64,000 bases of DNA. Source: Phycisphaerae bacterium (GTDB lineage: Bacteria; Planctomycetota; Phycisphaerae; Sedimentisphaerales; Anaerobacaceae). Numbering within the stretch: position 1 is the first letter of the stretch; each line of letters begins with the position of its first letter. The notes under the pieces are model-generated. The model was not told where the DNA came from, made no database searches, and saw nothing but the letters and a program-made list of their open reading frames with translations. The DNA is taken from the NCBI GenBank assembly GCA_030619925.1, contig JAUXAL010000002.1:1-64000 (forward strand), given 5' to 3'. Positions 17,720-26,601 of the stretch are shown piece by piece. Both the position numbers and the translations under genes were made by a program.

Positions 17720-20700
17720 TTTGCCGGGACCACGTCAGGCGCCTTCCAGTCAAAAGGCAGTTCGGCGTCCGGATAGTTCCAGTTGTCGAATCTTCGATCC
17801 GTTTTCTTGTCAAAAAAATGGTGATCCGCGAAATCCAACAAGGCCGCCCAATCCTCTTGGTTTTGAGCGTGCTTGCCGTCGCGCCAGTGCAGTCCGATGC
17901 GGTCTCCGGCGTCCAGCCATTCGAAAACGACTTCGGCGGCGCGATGCGTCAACTCGGTCCCGTACGGATTGGCCCAGTAGTCTTGACGGGCGTGGCAGTT
18001 GACCAGAGCCCGCGGGGCGATCACCGCCTTGGCGAAATGTGCATCGAAGGGCAAGCGATCTTCCTTGTCGGCAAACTGGAAATACCGGGGGTGAAACCAG
18101 CGCTCGTTTTTTCCGATATGATGCCGGATCGTCTGCGGCTTCTGGCCCTGCTCGAAGTAGCGCAAGCTGCCCGTGCCGCCGGTCCCGGACGAATTGGGGG
18201 CCGTAATGGAAATGCGATCGTCATAGATGCCGGCGCACAAGGCCGCCTTGCCTCCGCGCGAGTGACCGGTCGCAACCACCTTGCTCATATCGGCCACGCC
18301 CAATTGATCCAGAGCGTCCAGCACCACACCGTGTCCCCAGCCCCAAACGGCAAGGGCGCCCCAATCGTATTCCGGATAAAGAGGATAGACGCCGGCTTCT
18401 CGGCCTGCTTCCCGGTCGTCGGACGCCAAATCCGTGCGATGGAACCGGCAAAGGAGGTAACCGCGTTTGACGGCTTCGGATCCTGGATCGAAACTTTGAG
18501 ACAAATCGCTGCGCTCCGGCGGTGCATCGAATGAGACGCGGTCGTTCTTAATGATGGTCGGGTAGCGTTTTTTCAGCGACGGGCGTACGATTAGAAAACG
18601 GCACGTGACGCTTTTTCCTTTGCGGCGAATCGTCAGCGTATACCGCTCCTCGACGCCCTTGCCGTTATAAATCGACTCGGAGCCGATTTGCTCGACCTCA
18701 ATCTCCTTGGGCCGAGGCGGCATGTGGCCGTACAGGTAATGCGCCAGCATCGCCTTGTGATACTCGCGCTGCTTCCGCCAGTCTTGAAGTGTTTGAACCC
18801 GCTTGCCGTCGGACATTAAGAACGGATCGGGCAATCCTTTCTGGAGCGGCAGGTCCTCGACATCGGCAAATCCGAATACCGTCTTGCCGGGATCATCCGG
18901 CAACGCTCCGCCGAGTTGCTTCATCATCACGGCGTACTGATGGGGAATAGATCTTTTCACCCCGCTGGTATGGAGTTCCAGGGTATGGCGGCCGGGCTCT
19001 TGCGAGAAGGTGAAAGTGATCTTGTGCTCCATAAGCAGTTTCGCGAGCCGCTGAGAAAACGCGCCCAGGCTCTCGTCGATACCGCAGTCAATTCGGATAT
19101 CCGGGAGCTGTTCCGGAGGCGTCGCAAGCACGAGCTTGTAAGGGTCCAGGGCATCAATTTGGTCCGTGTTGGTGACAATGCGCCCCTTGGGCTCATATCC
19201 CGCCAGCGAGACGGCGGGTTCCTTCTCGGCCTCTTGGCCGGACGTGCTGGAATCCTCCGAAACTGCGGGCCCGGCCCATACGTTTTCCAGCCGCTCGCGC
19301 CAACGATCTGTTATGCGCAGCGCCGCCGAATGGCCGCTGACCGAACAAAACAAATCCGAATGCAGAAAACCAAGGGTGAGCGCTCCGTAACCCCCCATCG
19401 ACGCGCCGCTAATGGCGCGCCCTTCCCGCAAGGCAACCGTCCGGTAGTGGGCGTCCACGAAGCCGATCAAGTCTTTTGTGATGCAGTCCTCCCAGTTGTT
19501 CTTCTCGCCTCCAACGCTCTCCGCCCAGTTCACATACCAGGAAACGCCCACGTCCGGCATGACGACGATAAGGTCGAGCTTCGCCACATATTCTGCAACG
19601 CCCATTGCGGGCCAATAATTCAGGCCTCCGCCACGCCCATGCAATAGGTAAAGCACCGGGTAGCGCTTGCCGCTGTTTTCGTATCCGGCGGGCAAGATGA
19701 TGTTGAACACCAACTCGCGCGCCACGGATTGCGAATAGAAGGTGACACGGGTAACGGGGAGCGACTCAGTCTTCAAATATTTGTCGAAAAAGCTAAATAT
19801 CTCTCCAATGACTTCAGTATTCGGGATGTACATATGGTCCATGCCCTTTTGAATGATGAGCCGATGCTCCAGCCCGACTTTCGCGCATTGTGCGGCCAAG
19901 CGTTTCATCTGGCCCACCCGAAACTTTTTGTCCAATTCGCCCACGCACAGAAAAGCGGGTGGATCGTCGGGAGTCACGTAGGCGCAGGTGCTGTTGATGC
20001 GGATTTCCTCGACGGGGACTTCTTCGCGCTGTTTCAACGCCGCTTCGCGCTTGCTTTGCCCAACTTCATCGAGATACCCGTCTTCGATGAGAAATTCCTT
20101 GGCATGCTGCCCCGCCGATGCGAGTACGACTTGGAATCTGGCCGATTGTTCGGCATGGGGTCCCGGATCGTCCTCGAATTCCGCTTCGTTTACGAAGGCG
20201 GCCTTCGCCGCTCGGCTGCTGCCCTTGGAATGCCCCGTAACCCCGAGTTTCCCGGACAGGTTCCATTTCTTTGCATTGGCCCGCAGCAATCGCGCGGCCT
20301 GTTTTTCCGGGAACACCCGCCCAACGGGCGAAACCCTGTCTCCACCGTTATAATCCATGATTGCGCCGGCGTAACCCGTGGTGAGCAGACCGTAGATATA
20401 GTAGGCCCGCTGGTTGATCCATTTCCCCGGGGTTTTGGTCGATGTGATCTGGAGCATCAGCGGGACGGGATCGCCCTGTCCAGAAGGGTAGATCACATCC
20501 ATGGCGACCGGCCTGCCCCTCACTTCGCATATTTGGACCTTGTGGTCGATGGCATAGCCCTCCGGCACAATGTATATCCAATCGTTGTCCACCGGATACT
20601 CCTCGGTCCTAAACAGATAGCCATACCAGCGGTCGATTTCGGGCAACAGCTCCGGCGCCGCCGCGCGCGGATCGCCTTCGTAGTCCGCCTCGATCACCAT

Positions 20701-20985
20701 CATGCCTTGATCGAGAAACCCTTTGATCAACGTCTCGTCGTCCAGCTCACCCAAACGCGGCGCCGGAAGGTTCTTCATATAAACCACGACCGGGTTCTTT
20801 TCGGCATCCGAATCGGGCAGGCGAACCGCGCATGAGATCGACTTTCCCAAAAGCGGGCTTTCCCAAGACATAGCTTGGGCGGCCGGAGAGTTCTTCTCAA
20901 CCGCGGAGTGCGCCGGCAAACAAGCCAGCATTGTCCAAGTGAAAACCGCCGCCAGCCAAAATGGTGAGTTCATAATCCTATTCAT
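17716..20985 (-). CDS. Secreted triple alpha/beta-hydrolase esterase fusion (third domain CE15-like)
   Basis: A protein of 1089 residues with a signal peptide (about 1-27), ribosome site AAGGAG before ATG 20985. Three complete hydrolase units are fused. Domain 1 (about 40-405) has nucleophile S253 in GVTGHSKGS and a late HMY histidine. Domain 2 (about 410-690) resembles esterase D/feruloyl-esterase types, with oxyanion LLHGRGGG, nucleophile S529 in SGASMGGYGA and GRHTLELH. Domain 3 (about 700-1075) resembles CE15 glucuronoyl methylesterases, with S909 in GHSRGGKAAL and a histidine in DGKHAQNQEDW. Combined esterases are expected to remove several ester decorations from one polysaccharide; exact substrates are inferred only. 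It is the last gene of a minus-strand esterase block. Confidence 0.85.
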   Translation of the reverse strand: MNRIMNSPFWLAAVFTWTMLACLPAHSAVEKNSPAAQAMSWESPLLGKSISCAVRLPDSDAEKNPVVVYMKNLPAPRLGELDDETLIKGFLDQGMMVIEADYEGDPRAAAPELLPEIDRWYGYLFRTEEYPVDNDWIYIVPEGYAIDHKVQICEVRGRPVAMDVIYPSGQGDPVPLMLQITSTKTPGKWINQRAYYIYGLLTTGYAGAIMDYNGGDRVSPVGRVFPEKQAARLLRANAKKWNLSGKLGVTGHSKGSSRAAKAAFVNEAEFEDDPGPHAEQSARFQVVLASAGQHAKEFLIEDGYLDEVGQSKREAALKQREEVPVEEIRINSTCAYVTPDDPPAFLCVGELDKKFRVGQMKRLAAQCAKVGLEHRLIIQKGMDHMYIPNTEVIGEIFSFFDKYLKTESLPVTRVTFYSQSVARELVFNIILPAGYENSGKRYPVLYLLHGRGGGLNYWPAMGVAEYVAKLDLIVVMPDVGVSWYVNWAESVGGEKNNWEDCITKDLIGFVDAHYRTVALREGRAISGASMGGYGALTLGFLHSDLFCSVSGHSAALRITDRWRERLENVWAGPAVSEDSSTSGQEAEKEPAVSLAGYEPKGRIVTNTDQIDALDPYKLVLATPPEQLPDIRIDCGIDESLGAFSQRLAKLLMEHKITFTFSQEPGRHTLELHTSGVKRSIPHQYAVMMKQLGGALPDDPGKTVFGFADVEDLPLQKGLPDPFLMSDGKRVQTLQDWRKQREYHKAMLAHYLYGHMPPRPKEIEVEQIGSESIYNGKGVEERYTLTIRRKGKSVTCRFLIVRPSLKKRYPTIIKNDRVSFDAPPERSDLSQSFDPGSEAVKRGYLLCRFHRTDLASDDREAGREAGVYPLYPEYDWGALAVWGWGHGVVLDALDQLGVADMSKVVATGHSRGGKAALCAGIYDDRISITAPNSSGTGGTGSLRYFEQGQKPQTIRHHIGKNERWFHPRYFQFADKEDRLPFDAHFAKAVIAPRALVNCHARQDYWANPYGTELTHRAAEVVFEWLDAGDRIGLHWRDGKHAQNQEDWAALLDFADHHFFDKKTDRRFDNWNYPDAELPFDWKAPDVVPAK

Positions 20986-21024
20986 GATTGTCTCCTTTTA
21001 GAATGATTGTTTAAGAATCCATTA

Positions 21025-22305
21025 TTATTTCTCTTTCCAGTGCTTGTCGGCAAAATCCAAGTAACGATGCCAATTGTATTCGGTCAGGTCATGCCTGCCG
21101 GTGCGAATATGATAGCCGATTCGACCGGTGTGAATGGGACTGTCCAATGGAGGCATGTTTTCAGCCTGCAATCCCTTGACTCCCAGGAGGCGGTATACAG
21201 GATTGGCATGTATGCAGGAAAGAAATTCACCCCGCGGGTCAGCCCAAAGGTCTTCACCGGCGCTGGACACGTAGAGCAGACGCGGCGCAATCAGTGCCAA
21301 AAGCATGTGCTGATCGAAGGGCATCATGTCCTCATTGTTGTTGTATTGTTTATAGTTATCGCAGTACCAATGCGGATGTTTTGTGTTCATGATGTCGACT
21401 GGGTTCCCATATTTTCTCCGGCTGAGCGCCGCACCGCCGCAGCCTGAACTGCTGGAGACCACCATCGCGAAGCGCTCGTCCCTGGCTCCCGCCCACAGTG
21501 CTGCCTTGCCGCCACGAGAATGGCCAACGACGGCTACACGCTCATGGTCGATCTCCTTATCGGTTACGAAATAGTCCATTGCCCGGCTGGCGCCCCATGC
21601 CCATGCTGCCAACGTTCCCCAGGCGTCGGCCGGACGCGAGCCCGGTTCATCAAACTGAGCATGAACACCATCCTGGAATTCATCAAAGCTATCCTCATCC
21701 AAATCTCCGGCATAAAAGGCGGCAATGCCGTACCTGCGCTCGACTATCTCTTCCGCCGGCCAGAAACCGCTCTTGGCCTTGCGGGAAGGATCAAGGTTGC
21801 TCCGATCCCGGTGAGAAATCAGGAGAAAGGTTGGCGCTGGCTCCTTGATGCCGTTGGGAAGAAAGATCACAAGGTTCATCTTCTGACTGTCTTGGCCGCC
21901 ACCAAAGTTGATCTCGACCTGCTTGCGCGTCGCCATGCCGCCCATTACGTTCCGTTCCAGGTCGAATACCCTGAAGGTTATGCCCTCGGGACGGCCGAGC
22001 GGCGCGCGTCCGTAGACATGCTTGCGGAACAATTCAAGGATTTCCGGCCGGCGTTGGCTTCGCCAGGCATCTGCGTCGGCGACTTTTCTTCCGTCCGCCA
22101 TTGCGAGCAGATCGGGCAGCGTATACTTCGGCACTTTCTCTTCACGGAAATTAGTATTGCGGTTCCTGGCAAGATCTCGGGCCTCCAGGGCGTCCACAAT
22201 AGAGCTTGGCGCCACCCAGCCTTTGGGCGTTTCTTCCCCTATAGCATTCATTGAACATAAGGCGTAGACAAACCCAGAAACGATTACAAAGCCTTTTCCT
22301 CGCAT
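21025..22305 (-). CDS. CE15-like glucuronoyl esterase / acetyl xylan esterase-type hydrolase, secreted
   Basis: A protein of 426 residues with a short signal peptide (ending near SMNAIGEE). The alpha/beta-hydrolase nucleophile is S263 in VVGHSRGGKAALWAG, and a candidate catalytic histidine is in RTGRHDLTEYNW. MMPFDQHMLLALIAPRLLYV and EDLWADPRGEF are typical CE15 blocks. It corresponds to domain 3 of the gene that follows 40 bp downstream, as a stand-alone enzyme. CE15 enzymes cleave esters between glucuronoyl groups and lignin or other alcohols; in a sulfated-glycan setting another uronate ester is possible. It is part of a likely operon with both neighbours (gaps 40 and 90 bp). Confidence 0.83.
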   Translation of the reverse strand: MRGKGFVIVSGFVYALCSMNAIGEETPKGWVAPSSIVDALEARDLARNRNTNFREEKVPKYTLPDLLAMADGRKVADADAWRSQRRPEILELFRKHVYGRAPLGRPEGITFRVFDLERNVMGGMATRKQVEINFGGGQDSQKMNLVIFLPNGIKEPAPTFLLISHRDRSNLDPSRKAKSGFWPAEEIVERRYGIAAFYAGDLDEDSFDEFQDGVHAQFDEPGSRPADAWGTLAAWAWGASRAMDYFVTDKEIDHERVAVVGHSRGGKAALWAGARDERFAMVVSSSSGCGGAALSRRKYGNPVDIMNTKHPHWYCDNYKQYNNNEDMMPFDQHMLLALIAPRLLYVSSAGEDLWADPRGEFLSCIHANPVYRLLGVKGLQAENMPPLDSPIHTGRIGYHIRTGRHDLTEYNWHRYLDFADKHWKEK

Positions 22306-22395
22306 TGAAAACCCTTTCTATGTGTCGGTGTTAAACTCATAGGGTAAAGTAATTCAACTATCTGCGTCGAGACCTTTTTGAGTCCTTGTTGGGCT

Positions 22396-25300
22396 TCATC
22401 TCGAAACATTGCAATCGGGCAACGTTTGTTTCAGATCCTGAACACCTTTTTCGGTGACTCGAGTGCCGCGGAGTCGGAGTGTACGCAGTTTGGTCAAGGG
22501 CTTCAGATACTCAAACACCGAATCGGTGACCTGTGTGTCCGTTAGGTTTAGATACCTCAGCTTAGTTAAGTTTCGTAATGATTTAACACCGATGTCGGAA
22601 ATCTGGTTAGGACCGAGACTCAGCATTTCGAGATTCGTCAGCCCCTGCAAATGTTTGAGCCCGGCATCGGTGACTCGATTGCCCTTGATGCTTAGCGCAC
22701 TCAGGTTCTTGAGTTCTCTGAGGTAGCTCAGGCCGTTATCAGTGATGCGCGTATTGGGCAGGTCCAGTCGTTGGAGGCTCGTCATTTTTTGTAGATACTT
22801 GAGCCCATCGTCCGTGATTGGGATGCCATCAAGACGCAACTCACGAAGGTGGGTCAATCGTTTCACATGTTCGAGTTCGGCGTCCGTGACCTTGCCGGAA
22901 CGCAAATCGACCTTAACTGCAAACTGCTGAGAACCTGTCCCGTCCACCTCGACTACAGCCCCGATGCTTTCAAGGGCGACGATGGCCGGTTTCTTCGCTG
23001 CGCTTGTCTTAGTTTCGACTGCCATTTTTCCGACCGTGAATTCGGCGATCCTCGCTTCATCCAGAGGGGTACCTGCTTCGTTCTTCACATGAGTTGTAAT
23101 GATCACCTTATACATCTGGCCCTCTGTGAAATCCTCTGCAGGAGTGAACGTAAACCTGGCACCCCGCCGTGATTTGCTCCAGGAACCATTGACAGGCGAA
23201 CCGTCGTCGCAGACTATTTTCACGCCCCTGCCATCGACGATGCTTTCTTCATCCATAACCGGCGCAAACTGGATCGAGATGGTTTCCGATAGCGCAACGT
23301 CCGTCTCCTGGTCGCGCGGCGTCGTATACAAGACCACGGGCGCAAGCTTCTCCTCTACCTTCAGATAGCGGTCGAAAAAACTCATCACTAATTCATATCG
23401 GTCCACGCCCAACTCTTCATCGCGGCCGTAGGGAAGTTCATGTCCGAGTCCGAGCATGCCGAGCGCGACGTGATTGGCGTTGGCGCGCTCGTATGCATCG
23501 ACCACTCGGGGCCAGTCGAGCCAATGGTTGAAATGGTCAAGCTCGCCACACGCCACGAGGGTGGGCGCATAGTCCGCGGTGACGTACTGCGCGCTCCATC
23601 GCGTGCCGTTGCCCATGGATTGGTAGCCGGCGGCGATGCGGCTCGAGTAGCCGGGCCATGGCTGCGGCTCGGGGCTGCCTTCCGGCTCGTCCTCGATGCG
23701 TTGGCGCTCGACGCCGCGCTCAGCGTGGTTTGGGTCCGAGAGGCGCGTGAGGGCGTAAGCACCCTTGGAGTGTCCCCATCCGCCAATATAGCGCGGGTCG
23801 ACATTGTAAACGCCAGCGTGGGCGCGGAGGAAACGGATGGCCGCCGTGTATGCTTTCAGACCGTTGATGTTGGAGAGTGCATGGCCCTTGTAATGTCCGT
23901 AGCGCAACGCTATGGGATTGTAACAGTGGTCGATGATCGCGTAGGCGTAGCCGCGCATGGGGAAGCCGAGCATGTGAGGGCGGTATCCACTGGGGTTAGA
24001 GCTTGGCGCCCTGATCGTCGTGGTGGAAATCCAAAAGATCAGCGACACCTTTTTGTCAGCTTGCGACGGATAGATGATGTCCATGCGCAGTTTGCAGTCG
24101 AGAGGCACACCGTCCCGGTCGATCAAGTCATCGGGGGATGAGATGCGGGAGCGGCCTGCGACATGGTGGCGGCCTTTCTCGTCGACCACTTGCTCGTTGT
24201 ATGCCCGGACGACGCGCTTCATCGTGCCGTGGGAGCCGTGTTTGTCGACCTCCCAGAATACAAGGTCCGTGGCCACGCGATAGCCAGCGGGCAGGAAGAA
24301 GCAGCGCGCGTAGGCCGGCTCGAGACCAAGGTCGCCGAGCAATGGACTTTCTTCAGTCCTCATTCCTCTCCGCAGCGTATTCCTCCCTGTGCCGTAGATG
24401 GCGCCGAGAATCGCGTGCAAGTCCTGGTCGATTGCAGGCGGCACGGCGCGCGCATCACCGCCGTAGTCGACGCTAATGACGATGTGGCGCTGATCGATGT
24501 AGTCCGAGAGGATCGCGAGGTCGCTTTCCTGGCCCACGCGTTCGGCGGCGAGGCCCTTGACGTAGACGATGACCGGCGCCTGCTGTGGTGACGTGCTTCT
24601 CTTGTCGGCAAAGTAGACGTTGAGCGGTACATCCTTTTCGAGCTTGGCGCAGTGCCACATCGTCGATTGCCGCAAGTAGGGCTGCAATTCAGGCGGGTCT
24701 CCCGCCTTCACTTCGGCCACCGGTTTCTCAGGCGCGGCGATAATGGCGACATCGGGACTTTCGTTCTTCGTGGCAACATCGGTCGACGTCTCGTCAGACG
24801 GACTCGACGGCGTCACAACGAGAACCTCGTCGGCCAGGCGGTCCAGTTCCGCTTGTGAAGGCAGGCTCGTGCCGGCGCGCGACTCAGGCTTCAAATGCCA
24901 GTCCAGGAAACTGTAGATATGGCCAATGACTTCCGGGCGGGGATTGTACATATGCCCCATCCCTTTCTGAACGAACAATCGATATGTGACGCCCACTTCG
25001 TCACATCTGGCCGCCACCCGCTTCATCTGTTTGACTCGAAACTCTCTGTCCAATTCGCCGACGCTGAGAAACACCGGCGGGTCGTCCGGCGTCACATAGG
25101 TCAGGCTGCTGACCCTTGTCAGTTCATCTTTGGATTGTCTGATCGGCTTGTGAAATCCGTCCTCGATGAGGAATTCGGGGGCGTGTTGACCGGCGGACAA
25201 CAAAGCTACCTGGAAGCGGTCGGACTTCTCGGCGTAGGGGCCGCGATCGGCTTCCCAGTTGCCTTCGTTGATAAGGGCCGCTTTCCCGGCGCGGCCGCTT

Positions 25301-26136
25301 CCCTTGGAGTGTCCCGTCACACCAATTCGCCCCGACAAGTTCCAGTTCCGGGCGCGAGCGCGCAGCAATCGGGCGGCCCGTTTCTCCGGAAAGACATCTC
25401 CCCCAGGGGTAGCTCCGGGGCCGGTACCGTTCCAGTCCATGATGGCGCCGGCGTAACCGGTTGTCAGAAGTCCGTAGATATAGTAGGCCCGCTGATTGAT
25501 CCATTTGCCGCGCTCTTTCGTCGACGTGATTTGGAGCATCAGCGGGACCGGATCGATCTGGCCGGAAGGGTAGATCACATCCATGCCAACCAGCCTGCCC
25601 TTCATTTCGCATATTTCGATCTTGCGGTCGATCGTATAACCCTCGGGCACAATGTAGATCCAGTCCTTGTCCACGGGGTGGTCTTCAGCCTCGAAAAGGT
25701 AGCCGTACCAGCGGTCGATTTCGGGCAGAAGTTCAGGTGCGGCCGCACGCGGATCGTTCTCGTAATCCACCTCGAACACCATCATCCCCTGCTTGATGAA
25801 TTGCTGAATCAACGTTTCGTCGTCTAGTTGCCCGAGACGGGGAGAGGGAAGATTTTTCAGATACACGACGGCGGGATGCTTGGCCAAACCCGAATCAGGT
25901 CGGTGCAAGGCGCATGAAAGCGATCTGCCCAAGAGCGGGCTTTCCCAAGTGAGGGTTGTGGGCGTTTCCAAGATCTCTACACGTGTGGCTTGTCCCTGCC
26001 CGGACGGGGCCTCCGCATATAGAGAATGGCCAAAACCGACAAAAATCCCTGAAAGGAACAGGATCGCCAGGACACGATTGAGGCGCTGTGATATCTTATT
26101 GGACAATGCGTGATCTCCGATGTAGTGTTTCATCAT
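22396..26136 (-). CDS. Secreted double alpha/beta-hydrolase protein with Ig-like (Big_5) and leucine-rich repeats
   Basis: A protein of 1246 residues. ATG 26136 is chosen because GGAG lies just upstream and a signal peptide follows (RVLAILFLSGIFVGF); the frame extends further up without support. Domain 1 (about 60-410) is closely similar to domain 1 of the gene ending at 17716, with nucleophile S277 in GVTGHSKGS. Domain 2 (about 520-925) is a diverged version, with S790 in GGWGHSKGAYAL. A Big_5-type domain (about 931-1035; VVLYTTPRDQETDVALSETI) comes next. The last 155 residues or so are leucine-rich repeats of about 24 residues (ITDDGLKYLQKMTSLQRLDL). The combination suggests a surface esterase with binding and interaction modules. 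I know no characterised enzyme with this order. Confidence 0.83.
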   Translation of the reverse strand: MMKHYIGDHALSNKISQRLNRVLAILFLSGIFVGFGHSLYAEAPSGQGQATRVEILETPTTLTWESPLLGRSLSCALHRPDSGLAKHPAVVYLKNLPSPRLGQLDDETLIQQFIKQGMMVFEVDYENDPRAAAPELLPEIDRWYGYLFEAEDHPVDKDWIYIVPEGYTIDRKIEICEMKGRLVGMDVIYPSGQIDPVPLMLQITSTKERGKWINQRAYYIYGLLTTGYAGAIMDWNGTGPGATPGGDVFPEKRAARLLRARARNWNLSGRIGVTGHSKGSGRAGKAALINEGNWEADRGPYAEKSDRFQVALLSAGQHAPEFLIEDGFHKPIRQSKDELTRVSSLTYVTPDDPPVFLSVGELDREFRVKQMKRVAARCDEVGVTYRLFVQKGMGHMYNPRPEVIGHIYSFLDWHLKPESRAGTSLPSQAELDRLADEVLVVTPSSPSDETSTDVATKNESPDVAIIAAPEKPVAEVKAGDPPELQPYLRQSTMWHCAKLEKDVPLNVYFADKRSTSPQQAPVIVYVKGLAAERVGQESDLAILSDYIDQRHIVISVDYGGDARAVPPAIDQDLHAILGAIYGTGRNTLRRGMRTEESPLLGDLGLEPAYARCFFLPAGYRVATDLVFWEVDKHGSHGTMKRVVRAYNEQVVDEKGRHHVAGRSRISSPDDLIDRDGVPLDCKLRMDIIYPSQADKKVSLIFWISTTTIRAPSSNPSGYRPHMLGFPMRGYAYAIIDHCYNPIALRYGHYKGHALSNINGLKAYTAAIRFLRAHAGVYNVDPRYIGGWGHSKGAYALTRLSDPNHAERGVERQRIEDEPEGSPEPQPWPGYSSRIAAGYQSMGNGTRWSAQYVTADYAPTLVACGELDHFNHWLDWPRVVDAYERANANHVALGMLGLGHELPYGRDEELGVDRYELVMSFFDRYLKVEEKLAPVVLYTTPRDQETDVALSETISIQFAPVMDEESIVDGRGVKIVCDDGSPVNGSWSKSRRGARFTFTPAEDFTEGQMYKVIITTHVKNEAGTPLDEARIAEFTVGKMAVETKTSAAKKPAIVALESIGAVVEVDGTGSQQFAVKVDLRSGKVTDAELEHVKRLTHLRELRLDGIPITDDGLKYLQKMTSLQRLDLPNTRITDNGLSYLRELKNLSALSIKGNRVTDAGLKHLQGLTNLEMLSLGPNQISDIGVKSLRNLTKLRYLNLTDTQVTDSVFEYLKPLTKLRTLRLRGTRVTEKGVQDLKQTLPDCNVSR

Positions 26137-26259
26137 TTTTTCTCCATTAGCGGGGTTGTGGACATTCCGGTTTTTCCCTTCCTGCAGCCCACAAAGACTA
26201 GGCTGCCCAAGATTATTCAGTGGCTCGGCTCTCAAGTCTACTCAGAATGGGCACTGCCG

Positions 26260-26601
26260 TCAAGACACTCGCGACTGCATCACCCCCCAATCTCTGCCCT
26301 GCTGTTCATCAACTGCAATTCCTGGAGTACGCTCCAGGGCGTCACGGGCCATATCAGAGGTGGTTGGATCGGTCAGCATTGCGGCCAAAGTGGGCACAGG
26401 CTCTTCGGTACCAATAATGCTTAGCTTCTGGCAGATGAACAGCTTGCCGGTCAGTGTAGCATCCGATTGGAGGAATTCTAGCAAGCGTTTCTTAAATCGT
26501 TTCAGAACTTGGGATGAATTATGGGCGAAACGTACAAAATCGGTAATTACGGCAAGTGGTTTGCAGCTCTTGCCGTATTCATAAGCAGCAATTTCTGCCA
26601 A
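26260..26601 (-). pseudogene. HEAT-repeat tail of the ThuA gene, separated by a frameshift and truncated
   Basis: The frame reads AEIAAYEYGKSCKPLAVITD then LIGKLF-like helices and IIGTEEPVPTLAAMLTDPTT with DMARDALERTPG, typical planctomycete HEAT repeats. The preceding ThuA frame ends KLGRNCCL; one extra G in CTTGGCAGAAATT (near 26590) explains the shift from the expected KLAEIAAYEYG. Further repeats expected in this family are absent, so the gene is also cut short at its 3' end, just ahead of the esterase/LRR gene. Confidence 0.72.

Noticed and set aside
19729-20835. Long plus-strand open frame opposite the triple-esterase gene (and similar ones at 16921-17436, 25 kb, 41.9-42.8 kb)
   Set aside because: The minus-strand frames have signal peptides, ribosome sites and recognisable domains; the opposite frames are arginine- and histidine-rich shadows without any domain.
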